A DNA stretch of 64,000 nucleotides, taken from NCBI GenBank assembly GCA_036303105.1, contig JAXJBF010000103.1, positions 1 to 64,000 of the forward strand, written 5' to 3'. The notes beneath the pieces are model-generated. The model did no database searches. It was not told where the DNA came from and saw nothing but the letters and a program-made list of their open reading frames with translations. Positions 16,228 through 24,481 of this stretch are shown here, one piece after another (position 1 is the stretch's first letter; every line of letters starts with the position of its first letter). Source of the DNA: UMGS1590 sp036303105. Its GTDB lineage: Bacteria > Bacillota > Peptococcia > Peptococcales > Peptococcaceae. The translations under genes were made by a program, and so were the position numbers.

Positions 16228-17360
16228 AGTTCAATCTCCACGTTCTTGTATGCCCCAAGTAGACTGAAAGCTGGGCAGTCGCGGGACAGTTGGTTGATGA
16301 TGGCCTGTACTTGTGGTTCGCGAATATTGCTGTCCATATCCATGAAGAAGCGATGGGTGGTGTGATTGCCATCGACAATTGGACGGCTTTCCAAAAGGGT
16401 CAGGTTGACGCCAAGTGCTGCCAAAGGAGAAAGAACGTCATCAAGGCCGCCAGATACATTTGGTACGGATAACATCAGACTGATGCTGTCAGCATCTGGA
16501 TGGATGCGTGGTGTTTTTGCAAGGCAGATGTAACGGATGTAGTCTCCTGGATTTGCCACTTCCTGACGCAGTACATGCAGTTTGTCAGAAATCTCCAGAT
16601 GTGATGGTACAATCCAGGCAATGAAATCATCGCTAGGTTCTGCAATTTCCCGTCCAATATCTTCGGCGCCTTTTTCAACAATGTTGCAGTTGAGGGTAGC
16701 CAAAAATTCGGAGCAGTGGTAGTAGGAACGACGGTCGACAACCACCGTTTTCAGGCTGGTGAATGGGACGTTGTTGGCAGCCACCAGTTTGTAGTGGAGG
16801 TTGACTTTAATGCCGCGCACGATGTGGCAGGTCTTTTTGAGGAGCAGGTCATAGGTGAGTGCCTTGGCGCCAGAACGGTTATCTTCGATAGGGAGGATGC
16901 CATACTGGGCAAGACCAAGATTGACAGCATCAACGATCTTCATATCGTTGTTCAGGGTGATGCAGCGTGGGTTGTCAAACAGCGCCTGTGCCACGGGCAG
17001 GTCGTTAGGATCGTCAGTAATGGCAACACTGCCGCTGCTTGGGAATGCGTCGTCGGTAAAGGTTGCAATCACACCATTGATGAAGCTTTCATCGGGATCA
17101 ATGAGCTGAGACTGACGGAAGCGGCTGACGCGGAAGAGGGTTTCGTAGGTTTCGCGCAGCGGTACCACAAGGTCAGCACTTTTGTCTTCAGTAATATGAT
17201 CGAGAATCCAGAGTTCGCGGTCACGATCGAGGATTGGCAGGTTGTTAGCTTTCTTATATTCTGCCACTTCTTTGGAAAGATCGAGACGTTTGACAATGAG
17301 ATTCAGCAGTTCTTCGTCAACAGCGTTGATTTCAACGCGGATATCATCTAAATTTTTCAT
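16224..17360 (-). CDS. pheA: Chorismate mutase - prephenate dehydratase-like P-protein, divergent
   Basis: A 378-residue protein with three parts: an AroQ-type chorismate mutase helix bundle (1-85, beginning LDDIRVEINAVDEELLNLIV), a prephenate dehydratase-like region (about 95-282), and a C-terminal ACT domain with the phenylalanine-binding LLESRP motif (322-327). The dehydratase part is unusual: the catalytic Thr-Arg-Phe is I275-R276-Y277, the N-terminal GPxGT motif is not recognisable, and PIENS is PIEDN (157-161). In E. coli P-protein that threonine is needed for dehydration. The domain may be impaired, use altered chemistry, or be regulatory. Mutase activity looks intact. It overlaps both neighbours by ATGA. 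Confidence 0.85.
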   Translation of the reverse strand: MKNLDDIRVEINAVDEELLNLIVKRLDLSKEVAEYKKANNLPILDRDRELWILDHITEDKSADLVVPLRETYETLFRVSRFRQSQLIDPDESFINGVIATFTDDAFPSSGSVAITDDPNDLPVAQALFDNPRCITLNNDMKIVDAVNLGLAQYGILPIEDNRSGAKALTYDLLLKKTCHIVRGIKVNLHYKLVAANNVPFTSLKTVVVDRRSYYHCSEFLATLNCNIVEKGAEDIGREIAEPSDDFIAWIVPSHLEISDKLHVLRQEVANPGDYIRYICLAKTPRIHPDADSISLMLSVPNVSGGLDDVLSPLAALGVNLTLLESRPIVDGNHTTHRFFMDMDSNIREPQVQAIINQLSRDCPAFSLLGAYKNVEIEL

Positions 17361-18445
17361 AGTTTGTGCTCCTCCAATAATAAATCTAAAATAACAATTG
17401 CCATCACTGCTTCAACAACCGGGACAGCACGGATAGCAATGCAGGGATCGTGACGACCAGTGATGACGAGCGGTTCATCAATTTGTTTCGAGAGCGAAAC
17501 AGTCTGCTGTTCTTTGGAAATGGATGCCGTTGGTTTCATGGCCAGACGAACGGTGATTGGTGCCCCGGAACTGATGCCGCCAAGAATGCCGCCAGCATGG
17601 TTGGTTACAGGGGTGACGGTACCATTTTTCATGGTAAAAGGATCGTTGTGAACACTGCCGCGCATGGAGACACTGTCAAAACCAGCACCAAAATCAATTC
17701 CCTTGCAGCCAGGAATACCGAATAAGGCTTGCGCCAAACGGTTTTCAATGCCGTCAAACATAGGACCGCCGAGACCTACTGGAACACCAATGGCAGCGCC
17801 TTGAACGATGGCACCGACGCTGTCGCCGTCGCGAGCCGCTTCTTGAATGGCGTCCTGCATGGCGGTTGCTGCGCCGTCGTCAAGGGTTGGAAAAGTTTTT
17901 TCGGCCATGCTTTCGAGGGTTGCTGCATCAACTGCAACGGCGTCAAAAGCGCTTCCCTGCACATCAGCAACTTGCAACAGCTGTGCACCAATGTGGATGC
18001 CGCGGCGCCGTAAAATTTGTTTGGCCATGCCGCCAGCAATACAGAGCGGCGCTGTAAGGCGACCGGAGAAATGGCCGCCACCGCGCATGTCGGCGTGGCC
18101 TTTATAGTGAACATAGGCGGTGTAGTCAGCGTGTGATGGACGTGGATGATCGAGCAGGTTGGAATAGTCTTTAGAGCGCTGATTGGTGTTTTCAATGTAA
18201 GCCATCAACGGAAAACCTGTGGTTACGCCGTCCATGAGGCCGCAGGCGAAGTGCACAGCATCGGCTTCTTTGCGCTGGGTGGTGAGTTTGCTAGAACCTG
18301 GCGCGCGACGTGCCATGAATTGCGCCAGCTCTGCTTCATCGATGGTTTCGCCTGGCGGCATGCCATCGATTTCCACACCGATCATTTTGCCGTGGCTTTC
18401 ACCAAAAACGGAACAACGGTAGTGCGTGCCGATATTAGATGCCAT
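17357..18445 (-). CDS. aroC: Chorismate synthase
   Basis: A 362-residue enzyme that eliminates phosphate from EPSP to give chorismate using reduced FMN. Motifs seen are CSVFGESHGKMIG at the N-terminus, DYTAYVHYKGHADMRGGGHFSGR in two adjacent pieces around residues 105-130, and SMRGSVHNDPF with GISSGAPI near the C-terminal half. The start at 18445 (MASNIG) is chosen because AGGAGG lies 8 bases upstream. It overlaps aroA by 11 bases and pheA by 4, so it is translationally coupled on both sides. Standard family length. Confidence 0.97.
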   Translation of the reverse strand: MASNIGTHYRCSVFGESHGKMIGVEIDGMPPGETIDEAELAQFMARRAPGSSKLTTQRKEADAVHFACGLMDGVTTGFPLMAYIENTNQRSKDYSNLLDHPRPSHADYTAYVHYKGHADMRGGGHFSGRLTAPLCIAGGMAKQILRRRGIHIGAQLLQVADVQGSAFDAVAVDAATLESMAEKTFPTLDDGAATAMQDAIQEAARDGDSVGAIVQGAAIGVPVGLGGPMFDGIENRLAQALFGIPGCKGIDFGAGFDSVSMRGSVHNDPFTMKNGTVTPVTNHAGGILGGISSGAPITVRLAMKPTASISKEQQTVSLSKQIDEPLVITGRHDPCIAIRAVPVVEAVMAIVILDLLLEEHKL

Positions 18446-19694
18446 CACAAACACCTCCTAGGGATGCATAGTCGTTAAAGAAATGTGGATAAGATTTGCT
18501 GACAGCAGCAGCACCATTTAATGTGATTGGAGTGTCGCAGTTCAGCGCTGCGATGGCAGCGGCCATTGCAATGCGATGATCGTTGGCGCTGTCTACGGTG
18601 CAGCCGCCGCGGAGCTGCTTGACGCCAGTGACGCGCATGGTGTGTTCATCGCTTTCGCAAGGCACGCCCATGGCTGTCAATATGGCCGAGGTGGTGGCAA
18701 TGCGGTCGCTTTCTTTGAGGCGCAGGCGCTCAATATCTGTAAATAAAGTGGTGCCTTCAGCTTGTGCAGCAATCACAGAAAGAATTGGCAGTGCATCAGG
18801 TATTTCTTTGACAGAGATTGTTTGTGCCTGCAATGGTGCTGGACTGATGGTGATGGCACTGTCGCTGACTTGGACATCTGCGCCAAAGCCACGCAGCAAT
18901 TCAAGGATGACTTTATCGCCTTGGCTGGAGCTGGTATCCAGTCCGGTCATTGTGACGGGAGCGGAAAGGGCACCAGCAGCCAGGAAAAAAGCTGCATTGG
19001 ACCAATCGCCTTCAATCACACAGCTACCGTTTTCTGGCAGACGATAGCAGGCATCGGCAGCAACGTGGAAATGGGTGCCGTCTTCATCAACCAATACGCC
19101 AAAACGACGCAGAACATCAAGGGTGAGATCAATGTATGGTCGTGACTGCAGAGGTGTTGTCAGTGTGATGTCGAGGTCTTCTTTTAACAATGGTGCCGCC
19201 AGAAGCAGGCCGGTAAGGTATTGGCTGCTGATATGTCCTGGCAGAGACACAGTACCGCCATGCAGTGGACCGGAAATGGTCAGCGGCAAATGATCAGCGG
19301 TGGTTGTTGCGCCAAGCTGATGCAAAACATTGAGAATTTCGGAGATTGGTCGTTCTGGCAGTCTCCCTTCACCGACAAAATCAGCGCTGATGCCAAGCGC
19401 TGCACTCACTGGCAAAAGGAAACGCAGCGTGGAGCCGCTTTCGCAGCAGTTTATGCAGGGGTGGCTGTTGGCACAATGGATTGGTGTGATAGAAATGGTG
19501 CTGCCGTCCTGGATAATTTCAGCGCCCAGTGCGCGCATGCAGTCGAGGGTTGTATCAATGTCGACCGAGCTTGTAGGCAGCTGCCATTGAGAGGAACGAT
19601 TAGCCAGACTTGCTGCAATAAAGAGACGATGAGCCGCTGATTTCGATGGAATGGCAGCGATGGTACCGCTGAGGGTTGAGGGTGAAAGTTTCAT
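18435..19694 (-). CDS. aroA: 3-phosphoshikimate 1-carboxyvinyltransferase (EPSP synthase)
   Basis: A 419-residue cytoplasmic enzyme joining PEP to shikimate-3-phosphate. It shows the paired domain repeats of the family: SKSAAHRLFIAASLA near the N-terminus, ESGSTLRFLLPV, LRLKESDRIA carrying the catalytic glutamate, and NDHRIAMAAAIAAL near the end. The start at 19694 (MKLSPSTL) follows GGAAAGGAG; upstream in-frame starts fall inside aroB. It begins one base after the aroB stop and overlaps aroC. Confidence 0.97.
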   Translation of the reverse strand: MKLSPSTLSGTIAAIPSKSAAHRLFIAASLANRSSQWQLPTSSVDIDTTLDCMRALGAEIIQDGSTISITPIHCANSHPCINCCESGSTLRFLLPVSAALGISADFVGEGRLPERPISEILNVLHQLGATTTADHLPLTISGPLHGGTVSLPGHISSQYLTGLLLAAPLLKEDLDITLTTPLQSRPYIDLTLDVLRRFGVLVDEDGTHFHVAADACYRLPENGSCVIEGDWSNAAFFLAAGALSAPVTMTGLDTSSSQGDKVILELLRGFGADVQVSDSAITISPAPLQAQTISVKEIPDALPILSVIAAQAEGTTLFTDIERLRLKESDRIATTSAILTAMGVPCESDEHTMRVTGVKQLRGGCTVDSANDHRIAMAAAIAALNCDTPITLNGAAAVSKSYPHFFNDYASLGGVCDGI

Positions 19695-19695
19695 A

Positions 19696-20772
19696 TCAAA
19701 GCGGCTCCTTTCCAAGCTGGAGCAATTCCAGCAGCGTATCATAGTCAACAGTACGGAGTACACAATCGCCAATAGCATGTGGTACAACAATTGTGATGGC
19801 ACTGCTGCCAGCTTTTTTGTCGCGGCGGCAGACTTCTAACATAGCCGTCGCTTCATAGTCACAAGTAATTGGCAGATTGTTGGCCAGTAAAGCACGTTCA
19901 ATGCGTGTAGCCGTGCCAGGTTCACTCCAGCCCTTACGGAGGCAGGCGCGAGCCATCATTGCCAGGCCAATGGCCACTGCATGACCGTGGCTGGTGGCAA
20001 AATCGGAGAGCTGTTCAATGGCATGGGCGAATGTGTGGCCAAGATTGAGCAGTTGGCGTGTGCCTTTTTCGCGTTCATCTTCGCTGACAATTTGATTTTT
20101 ATAAGCAACACAATTTTCAACAATGGCATCCAAGTCTTCGGACGTTTGTGTCAGTTTTTCGCTGGCAATGCGATCGAAGAGTGAAGGATTATGCAAAACG
20201 CCGTATTTGATGCTTTCGGCAACGCCATCAGCAAAATCATGCGTGTTCATCGTAGCAATGCAGTCTACATCGCAATAAACCGCCAGAGGCTGATAAAATG
20301 CACCGACAAGGTTTTTTCCAGCGTCGATATCAATGGCTGTTTTGCCGCCGACTGAAGAATCAACCGCGGCAAGTAAAGTCGTTGGTACCTGCACGAAAGG
20401 AATACCGCGTTGATAACAAGCCGCTGCAAAGCCACTGAGATCGCCGACAACACCGCCGCCCAGAGCAACGACAAGATCACTGCGGTGCAGACCAGCCAGA
20501 CTCCAATCGTTCATTAACTTTTCGAATACGGGGAAACTTTTACTGGATTCACCAGCCGGCACTACATTTGTCATAACACGAAACCCTGCTTCTGAAAGAC
20601 TCTTTGTCAGACGTTCCAGATAAAGAGGGGCAACGGTTGTGTCACTGACCACCATGGTCTGGCAAGGACGGTGCAGCTGAGAAAGCATCGCACCGACCTC
20701 GTCCAGCAATTGGTGACCAATAGATACCTTGTAAGGCTGGCCGGTTTTTACATCAATGGTTGCAGTGATCAT
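19696..20772 (-). CDS. aroB: 3-dehydroquinate synthase
   Basis: A 358-residue NAD- and metal-dependent cyclase converting DAHP to 3-dehydroquinate. Motifs include VPAGESSKSFPVFEKL, the glycine-rich ALGGGVVGDLSGFAAA, RGIPFVQVPTTLLAAVDSSV (a split view of one block), GGKTAIDID, and the metal histidines in LNLGHTFAHAIE and SHGHAVAIG. The ATG overlaps the aroF stop as ATGA. Second gene of the aromatic operon. Confidence 0.97.
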   Translation of the reverse strand: MITATIDVKTGQPYKVSIGHQLLDEVGAMLSQLHRPCQTMVVSDTTVAPLYLERLTKSLSEAGFRVMTNVVPAGESSKSFPVFEKLMNDWSLAGLHRSDLVVALGGGVVGDLSGFAAACYQRGIPFVQVPTTLLAAVDSSVGGKTAIDIDAGKNLVGAFYQPLAVYCDVDCIATMNTHDFADGVAESIKYGVLHNPSLFDRIASEKLTQTSEDLDAIVENCVAYKNQIVSEDEREKGTRQLLNLGHTFAHAIEQLSDFATSHGHAVAIGLAMMARACLRKGWSEPGTATRIERALLANNLPITCDYEATAMLEVCRRDKKAGSSAITIVVPHAIGDCVLRTVDYDTLLELLQLGKEPL

Positions 20773-21785
20773 TGATGCAGTTCCTTCTGGCAGAATGCGT
20801 GCAGCTTAAGGGCATCTGCAGCCACTTCATCGAAAGTTTCTGGGCGCAAGCACTGTGGGCCATCGCATTTTGCACGTTCAGGATCATTGTGTACTTCGAT
20901 CATAAGGCCATCAGCACCGGCAGCAACAGCAGCCATGCTGAGAGGGCGCACCATGCGGCGAATACCAGCAGCGTGGCTTGGGTCGATGACGATTGGCAAA
21001 TGGGTCAGCTCACGCAGCATTGGAACAGCAGAAATATCAAGCGTGTTGCGGGTCTTGGTTTCGAAGGTACGAATACCACGTTCGCAGAGAATAACGTTCA
21101 TGTTGCCGCCAGCCATGATGTATTCAGCGCTCATCAGCCATTCCTGGTAGGTTGCGCAAAGACCGCGTTTAAGCAGGACGGGCTTGTTCATCTTACCAAC
21201 TTCCTTGAGCAGATTGAAGTTCTGCATATTGCGAGCGCCGATCTGGAGAATATCGACATCTTCGAACAGTGGCAGCTGAGAAATATCCATAACTTCAGAA
21301 ATGATTGGCAGGCCAGTGGCTTCCTTGGCTTTTAAAAGCAGCTGGATGCCTTCAGCGCCCATGCCTTGGAAAGAATATGGAGAGGTACGTGGTTTGAAAG
21401 CACCGCCGCGAAGAATGGTAGCGCCAGCAGCTTTGACGCGTTGAGCCACTTCGATGATTTGTGGTTCGCTTTCTACAGAGCATGGACCAGCGATCAGCGT
21501 CAGTGTGCCGCCGCCGATGGTTGCATCGCCAACGTGGATGACGGTGTCTTGCGGATGGAACTTGCGGTTGGCATTTTTGTAAGGTTCCTGAATGCGGGTG
21601 ACGCTGTCGACGATTTCCAATGCTTCGATGAGTTCAATATCTACACGGGACGTGTCACCAACCAAACCGATGATGGAGTAAGAATCACCCTCAGAGAAGT
21701 AGAGGTGAAGATCCATGGATTTGAGCCAATCGGTCAGCTGCTGAACTTGTGCCTGGTCTGCGTTTTGTCTGAGTTTGATAATCAT
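20769..21785 (-). CDS. aroF: 3-deoxy-7-phosphoheptulonate synthase (AroA-beta/AroF type)
   Basis: A 338-residue DAHP synthase condensing PEP and erythrose-4-phosphate, the entry step of aromatic synthesis. Residues 1-70 form the small ferredoxin-like regulatory domain found in type I-beta enzymes. The barrel follows with AGPCSVESEPQI, RGGAFKPRTSPYSFQG, KRGLCATYQEW and DPSHAAGIR. The start follows GAAAGGAGCACTTATCA. As first gene of the operon it sits directly behind a Tyr/Phe-rich leader peptide and terminator, so transcription into it is predicted to respond to charged tRNA-Tyr and tRNA-Phe. Confidence 0.96.
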   Translation of the reverse strand: MIIKLRQNADQAQVQQLTDWLKSMDLHLYFSEGDSYSIIGLVGDTSRVDIELIEALEIVDSVTRIQEPYKNANRKFHPQDTVIHVGDATIGGGTLTLIAGPCSVESEPQIIEVAQRVKAAGATILRGGAFKPRTSPYSFQGMGAEGIQLLLKAKEATGLPIISEVMDISQLPLFEDVDILQIGARNMQNFNLLKEVGKMNKPVLLKRGLCATYQEWLMSAEYIMAGGNMNVILCERGIRTFETKTRNTLDISAVPMLRELTHLPIVIDPSHAAGIRRMVRPLSMAAVAAGADGLMIEVHNDPERAKCDGPQCLRPETFDEVAADALKLHAFCQKELHQ

Positions 21786-21833
21786 TGATAAGTGCTCCTT
21801 TCAAATGGGGTGAATGAGAAATAATTATGAGTA

Positions 21834-21869
21834 CAAAAAAACTGCACGGGGATTATCCTCCGTGCAGTT
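21834..21869 (-). terminator. Leader terminator (attenuator) upstream of aroF
   Basis: On the minus strand AACTGCACGG (21869-21860), a 10-base loop and CCGTGCAGTT are followed by a run of T. It lies between the leader peptide stop and the aroF start, so it must be bypassed for operon expression. GGGTTATCC in the leader (21919-21911) could pair with GGATAATCCC in the loop and 3' arm (21858-21849, one bulge) as an antiterminator. Confidence 0.88.
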
Positions 21870-21870
21870 G

Positions 21871-21899
21871 CTATCTCTCACATATAAAATGTCAGATAG
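21871..21899 (-). promoter_or_regulatory. Leader hairpin overlapping the leader-peptide stop codon
   Basis: On the minus strand CTATCT (21899-21894) pairs with AGATAG (21876-21871), with an inner ACAT/ATGT helix. It covers the leader stop codon at 21894-21892 and stops two bases before the terminator stem, a position expected for a pause or competing hairpin in an attenuator. Function is inferred. Confidence 0.55.
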
Positions 21900-21999
21900 T
21901 GCTGTTTTCAGGATAACCCAAAAAACCCTTACTGAATACAGTAAAGGTAAAGTAGCTAAAGTAATATTGGGTTGCCTGATTAACAGTATTGGTTGACAT
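21892..21999 (-). CDS. Aromatic operon leader peptide, Tyr/Phe-rich
   Basis: A 35-codon reading frame with ATG at 21999 preceded by CAGGTGATTAA and stop TGA at 21892. Residues 11-26 read QYYFSYFTFTVFSKGF: eight of fifteen residues from 12 to 26 are Tyr or Phe. It lies between a good promoter and an intrinsic terminator in front of aroF. This matches ribosome-mediated attenuation peptides such as PheL. Scarcity of charged tRNA-Tyr or tRNA-Phe would stall the ribosome on these codons and favour read-through into the aromatic operon. The peptide itself probably has no other role. Confidence 0.85.
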   Translation of the reverse strand: MSTNTVNQATQYYFSYFTFTVFSKGFLGYPENSTI

Positions 22000-22030
22000 T
22001 TTAATCACCTGTATGGTAAAAGTTTTCTAA

Positions 22031-22059
22031 AGAATATCACATTTCTTTGGCGTTGTAAA
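22031..22059 (-). promoter_or_regulatory. Promoter of the aromatic amino acid operon
   Basis: On the minus strand TTTACA (22059-22054), a 17-base spacer and TATTCT (22036-22031). The predicted start site near 22024 gives a leader RNA of about 240 bases before aroF. Confidence 0.7.
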
Positions 22060-22062
22060 GCG

Positions 22063-22094
22063 TTGACGCATACTATTTGCAAATTTTTTATAAT
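22063..22094 (+). promoter_or_regulatory. Weak candidate promoter of the zinc-ribbon gene
   Basis: TTGACG (22063-22068) and a perfect TATAAT (22089-22094), but the 20-base spacer is long. It is back to back with the aromatic operon promoter. Confidence 0.35.
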
Positions 22095-22189
22095 TATGCA
22101 GCGATTTATAGTGGGGAATATCGATTGGCGCCCGCGGATTGAGAATCGCTGCGAACCATTTCAATAAATGTTAGAAAGGAGCATGGCTT

Positions 22190-22429
22190 ATGTTGACCAT
22201 TCGCTGCGCGACTTGTAAGACCAAGCTTTGGAAATACGACAAGATTGGTCATGGCGAAGTGCTGCGCTGCCATAAGGCGCGCATCACGAAGTGGTATGTG
22301 GACCAAGAACTGCAGGGCGACAAAATTGTTTGCCCAAACTGCAAACGTCCCATTGGCATTGATAAAGGCAGCTTTTATAAAATGGATCCGAATGCCTTTC
22401 TGTACAATGGCACCAAACGCAATAAATAA
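22190..22429 (+). CDS. Small zinc-ribbon-like protein
   Basis: A 79-residue basic protein with GAAAGGAG seven bases before the ATG. It has an N-terminal CATC pair (cysteines 6 and 9), a middle cysteine near residue 27 in LRCHKAR, and a CPNC pair near residue 48 followed by KRPIGIDKG. The spacing suggests a zinc ribbon or rubredoxin-like knuckle. I do not recognise a named family. It could be a nucleic-acid or protein adaptor. It is next to a GNAT gene but separated by a possible promoter (TATAAT at 22458-22463). Confidence 0.7.
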   Translation: MLTIRCATCKTKLWKYDKIGHGEVLRCHKARITKWYVDQELQGDKIVCPNCKRPIGIDKGSFYKMDPNAFLYNGTKRNK

Positions 22430-22492
22430 AACGATGGTGTTTGTATGCAGCATTCAGTATAATGACAGTATGAAAGCATGGAGGCGTAAAAA

Positions 22493-23005
22493 ATGGAGAA
22501 AGTTTATCAGTTGATCGATGGGACGGTACATATCAGGACCATTACCGCAGCGGACGATGCAGCAATAGCGGCCATTATTCGCGATAACCTGCGCGCAGCG
22601 CATCTTGATATTCCCGGCACGGCGTATTTCGATCCCGAGTTAGAACACCTCAGTGTGTTTTATGACGCAGCACCGGGAAAAAGAGGGTATTATATTATCA
22701 CTGATGACAATGGTTGTGTTGTTGGTGGAGTTGGTTTTGCTGAATTTGAGGGCGTGGCCAACTGTGCAGAGCTACAAAAATTATACCTTGATGATACCGT
22801 CAAGGGACGCGGACTCGGTCATCTGCTTATGGAAACTGTTGAAGAGGGCGCACGCGAAGCGGGCTATAAAAAGTTTTACCTGGAAACCCACACCTGTCTT
22901 GAAACAGCGTGTGCACTCTATGAAAAACATGGCTATGAAAGCATCGAGCAGCCAGTGCCAACCCCGCACACGACGATGAACCGATTTTATATAAAAACGC
23001 TGTGA
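22493..23005 (+). CDS. GNAT-family N-acetyltransferase
   Basis: A 170-residue acetyl-CoA-dependent acyltransferase. The GNAT core is visible: VHIRTITAADDAAI at the start, YIITDDNGCVVGGVGF (strand 4), LQKLYLDDTVKGRGLGHLL with the acetyl-CoA phosphate loop (KGRGLG in place of Q/RxxGxG/A), and KKFYLETHTCLETACALYEK followed by HGYE. The substrate is unknown; it resembles MarR-associated and small-molecule GNATs. ATGGAGGCG supplies the ribosome site. Confidence 0.9.
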   Translation: MEKVYQLIDGTVHIRTITAADDAAIAAIIRDNLRAAHLDIPGTAYFDPELEHLSVFYDAAPGKRGYYIITDDNGCVVGGVGFAEFEGVANCAELQKLYLDDTVKGRGLGHLLMETVEEGAREAGYKKFYLETHTCLETACALYEKHGYESIEQPVPTPHTTMNRFYIKTL

Positions 23006-23010
23006 ACATA

Positions 23011-23056
23011 AAAAGGTCCACACCGTGCGAAATTTTCGAACGGTGTGGGCCTTTTT
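23011..23056. terminator. Bidirectional terminator between the GNAT and purine permease genes
   Basis: AAAAGGTCCACACCG pairs with CGGTGTGGGCCTTTT around a 16-base loop, with T-tracts on both strands. It serves convergent genes. Confidence 0.85.
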
Positions 23057-23060
23057 GATT

Positions 23061-24434
23061 TTAAATAAAGATCAGTTTCAAGATAAAGAGTACAGCCAAA
23101 ACAAGCATGACCACAGAGATCTTTTTGCGTTTTTCTGCAGGTGCCATGATGTTATAAAGCAAATTAACAGCGACATAAGAGAGGACGCCAAGCGTTAAGC
23201 CATCGCCAATGGAGTAGGTGAGTGGCATAGCGAGGATCGTGATGGCTGCTGGGAGGCCTTCAGTAATATCGGCGAATTCAACGTCTTTGACGGCGCTGAG
23301 CATGAGATAGCCAACGTAGATTAGGGCTGGTGCTGTCGCACAGGATGGAATGGCAACGAAGATTGGTGAGAAGAACATCGCGATGAGAAAAAAGCAACCA
23401 ACGGTGATGGCAGTATAGCCAGTGCGGCCGCCAACGCTGACGCCGGTGGAGCTTTCTACATAGGTAGTAACAGTGGAAACGCCAAGATAAGCGCCGGTTG
23501 TGGTGGCGATGGCGTCGGCCATGAGCGCGCGGCCTGCATTTGGTACGTTGCCTTCTTTGTCAAGCATATTGGCTTTGTAGCACACGCCAACAAGGGTGCC
23601 GACCGTATTAAAGAAGTCGACAAAAAGGAAGGTGAGCATGATGACAATAAAATTGCTGAGATTGGATGGCTGCAGCAGGTAGCTGAAATCAAGCTGCCCG
23701 GCAATTGGAGCGATTGATTCGAATTTGATGATGCCAGTTGGCAGGTTGATGCCAAGTGCAGCGGCTTCTTCCGGTGCAGCTATTGCGTAACCCCAAGCGA
23801 TAACGGAGCAAGCGATGATGCCGATGAGCATGGCGCCGCGAACCCCGCGATTATCTAAGACAGCAATGATGACCACGCCGATGCAGGTGATAATAGCTGG
23901 TAGCGTGAAATGGCTGAGCCCAACGAGGTTGGATTCATTATCAACAACGATGCTGCCGTTGATGAGCCCGATAAAAGCAATGAAAAGACCGATCCCGCCG
24001 GAAACAGCCAGCTTCATGTTCAGCGGAATAGAATTGACAACGGCTTCGCGTACCCTGCAGGCTGTGAGCAGAATAAAAATAATACCTTCGATGAATACAG
24101 CGGTCAATGCAACCTGCCAGGGGATGTCATAGGCGAGCACAACGCTGTAAGTAAAGAATGCATTGAGGCCCATGCCGCTGGCTTGTGCGAACGGCAGGTT
24201 GGCAATGAAGCCCATGAGAAAGCAGCCGAGGGCAGCGGCAAGACAGGTACCGGTGACGAGAGCGCCGGCATTCATGCCAGCGTCAGCAAGAATACTTGGA
24301 TTGACGGCAATGATGTACGCCATGGTCAGGAAGGTGGTGAGACCTGCAAGAACTTCCGTGCGCAGGTTGACCTTTTTCTGACCGAGTAACGGAAACAGTT
24401 TGACCAATGGATGTGTAGATGGTTTTGTACTCAT
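23061..24434 (-). CDS. NCS2-family purine permease (AzgA-like)
   Basis: A 457-residue membrane carrier with about 13 helices in the nucleobase:cation symporter-2 family, adenine/guanine/hypoxanthine branch. Signatures are LTTFLTMAYIIAVNPSILAD near residue 32, QASGMGLNAFFTYSVV, and VDFFNTVGTLVGV with STTYVES-like VTTYVESSTGVS further on. This branch imports adenine, guanine and hypoxanthine with protons. No purine riboswitch core was found in the 47 bases before it or near the gene. It is the last gene in a minus-strand run from galU. Confidence 0.92.
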   Translation of the reverse strand: MSTKPSTHPLVKLFPLLGQKKVNLRTEVLAGLTTFLTMAYIIAVNPSILADAGMNAGALVTGTCLAAALGCFLMGFIANLPFAQASGMGLNAFFTYSVVLAYDIPWQVALTAVFIEGIIFILLTACRVREAVVNSIPLNMKLAVSGGIGLFIAFIGLINGSIVVDNESNLVGLSHFTLPAIITCIGVVIIAVLDNRGVRGAMLIGIIACSVIAWGYAIAAPEEAAALGINLPTGIIKFESIAPIAGQLDFSYLLQPSNLSNFIVIMLTFLFVDFFNTVGTLVGVCYKANMLDKEGNVPNAGRALMADAIATTTGAYLGVSTVTTYVESSTGVSVGGRTGYTAITVGCFFLIAMFFSPIFVAIPSCATAPALIYVGYLMLSAVKDVEFADITEGLPAAITILAMPLTYSIGDGLTLGVLSYVAVNLLYNIMAPAEKRKKISVVMLVLAVLFILKLIFI

Positions 24435-24481
24435 AGATTTCCCCTTTAAGTTTTTTCCTTTTCTAATATAAATATAAGTGG

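Noticed and set aside
15126..19839. Many plus-strand frames over the aromatic operon (for example 16716-17351, 211 codons)
   Set aside because: They are antisense to securely identified aro genes, without ribosome sites or domain matches.
24435..24481. Purine riboswitch before the purine permease gene
   Set aside because: Only 47 bases separate it from the upstream gene, and the conserved purine aptamer core is absent.
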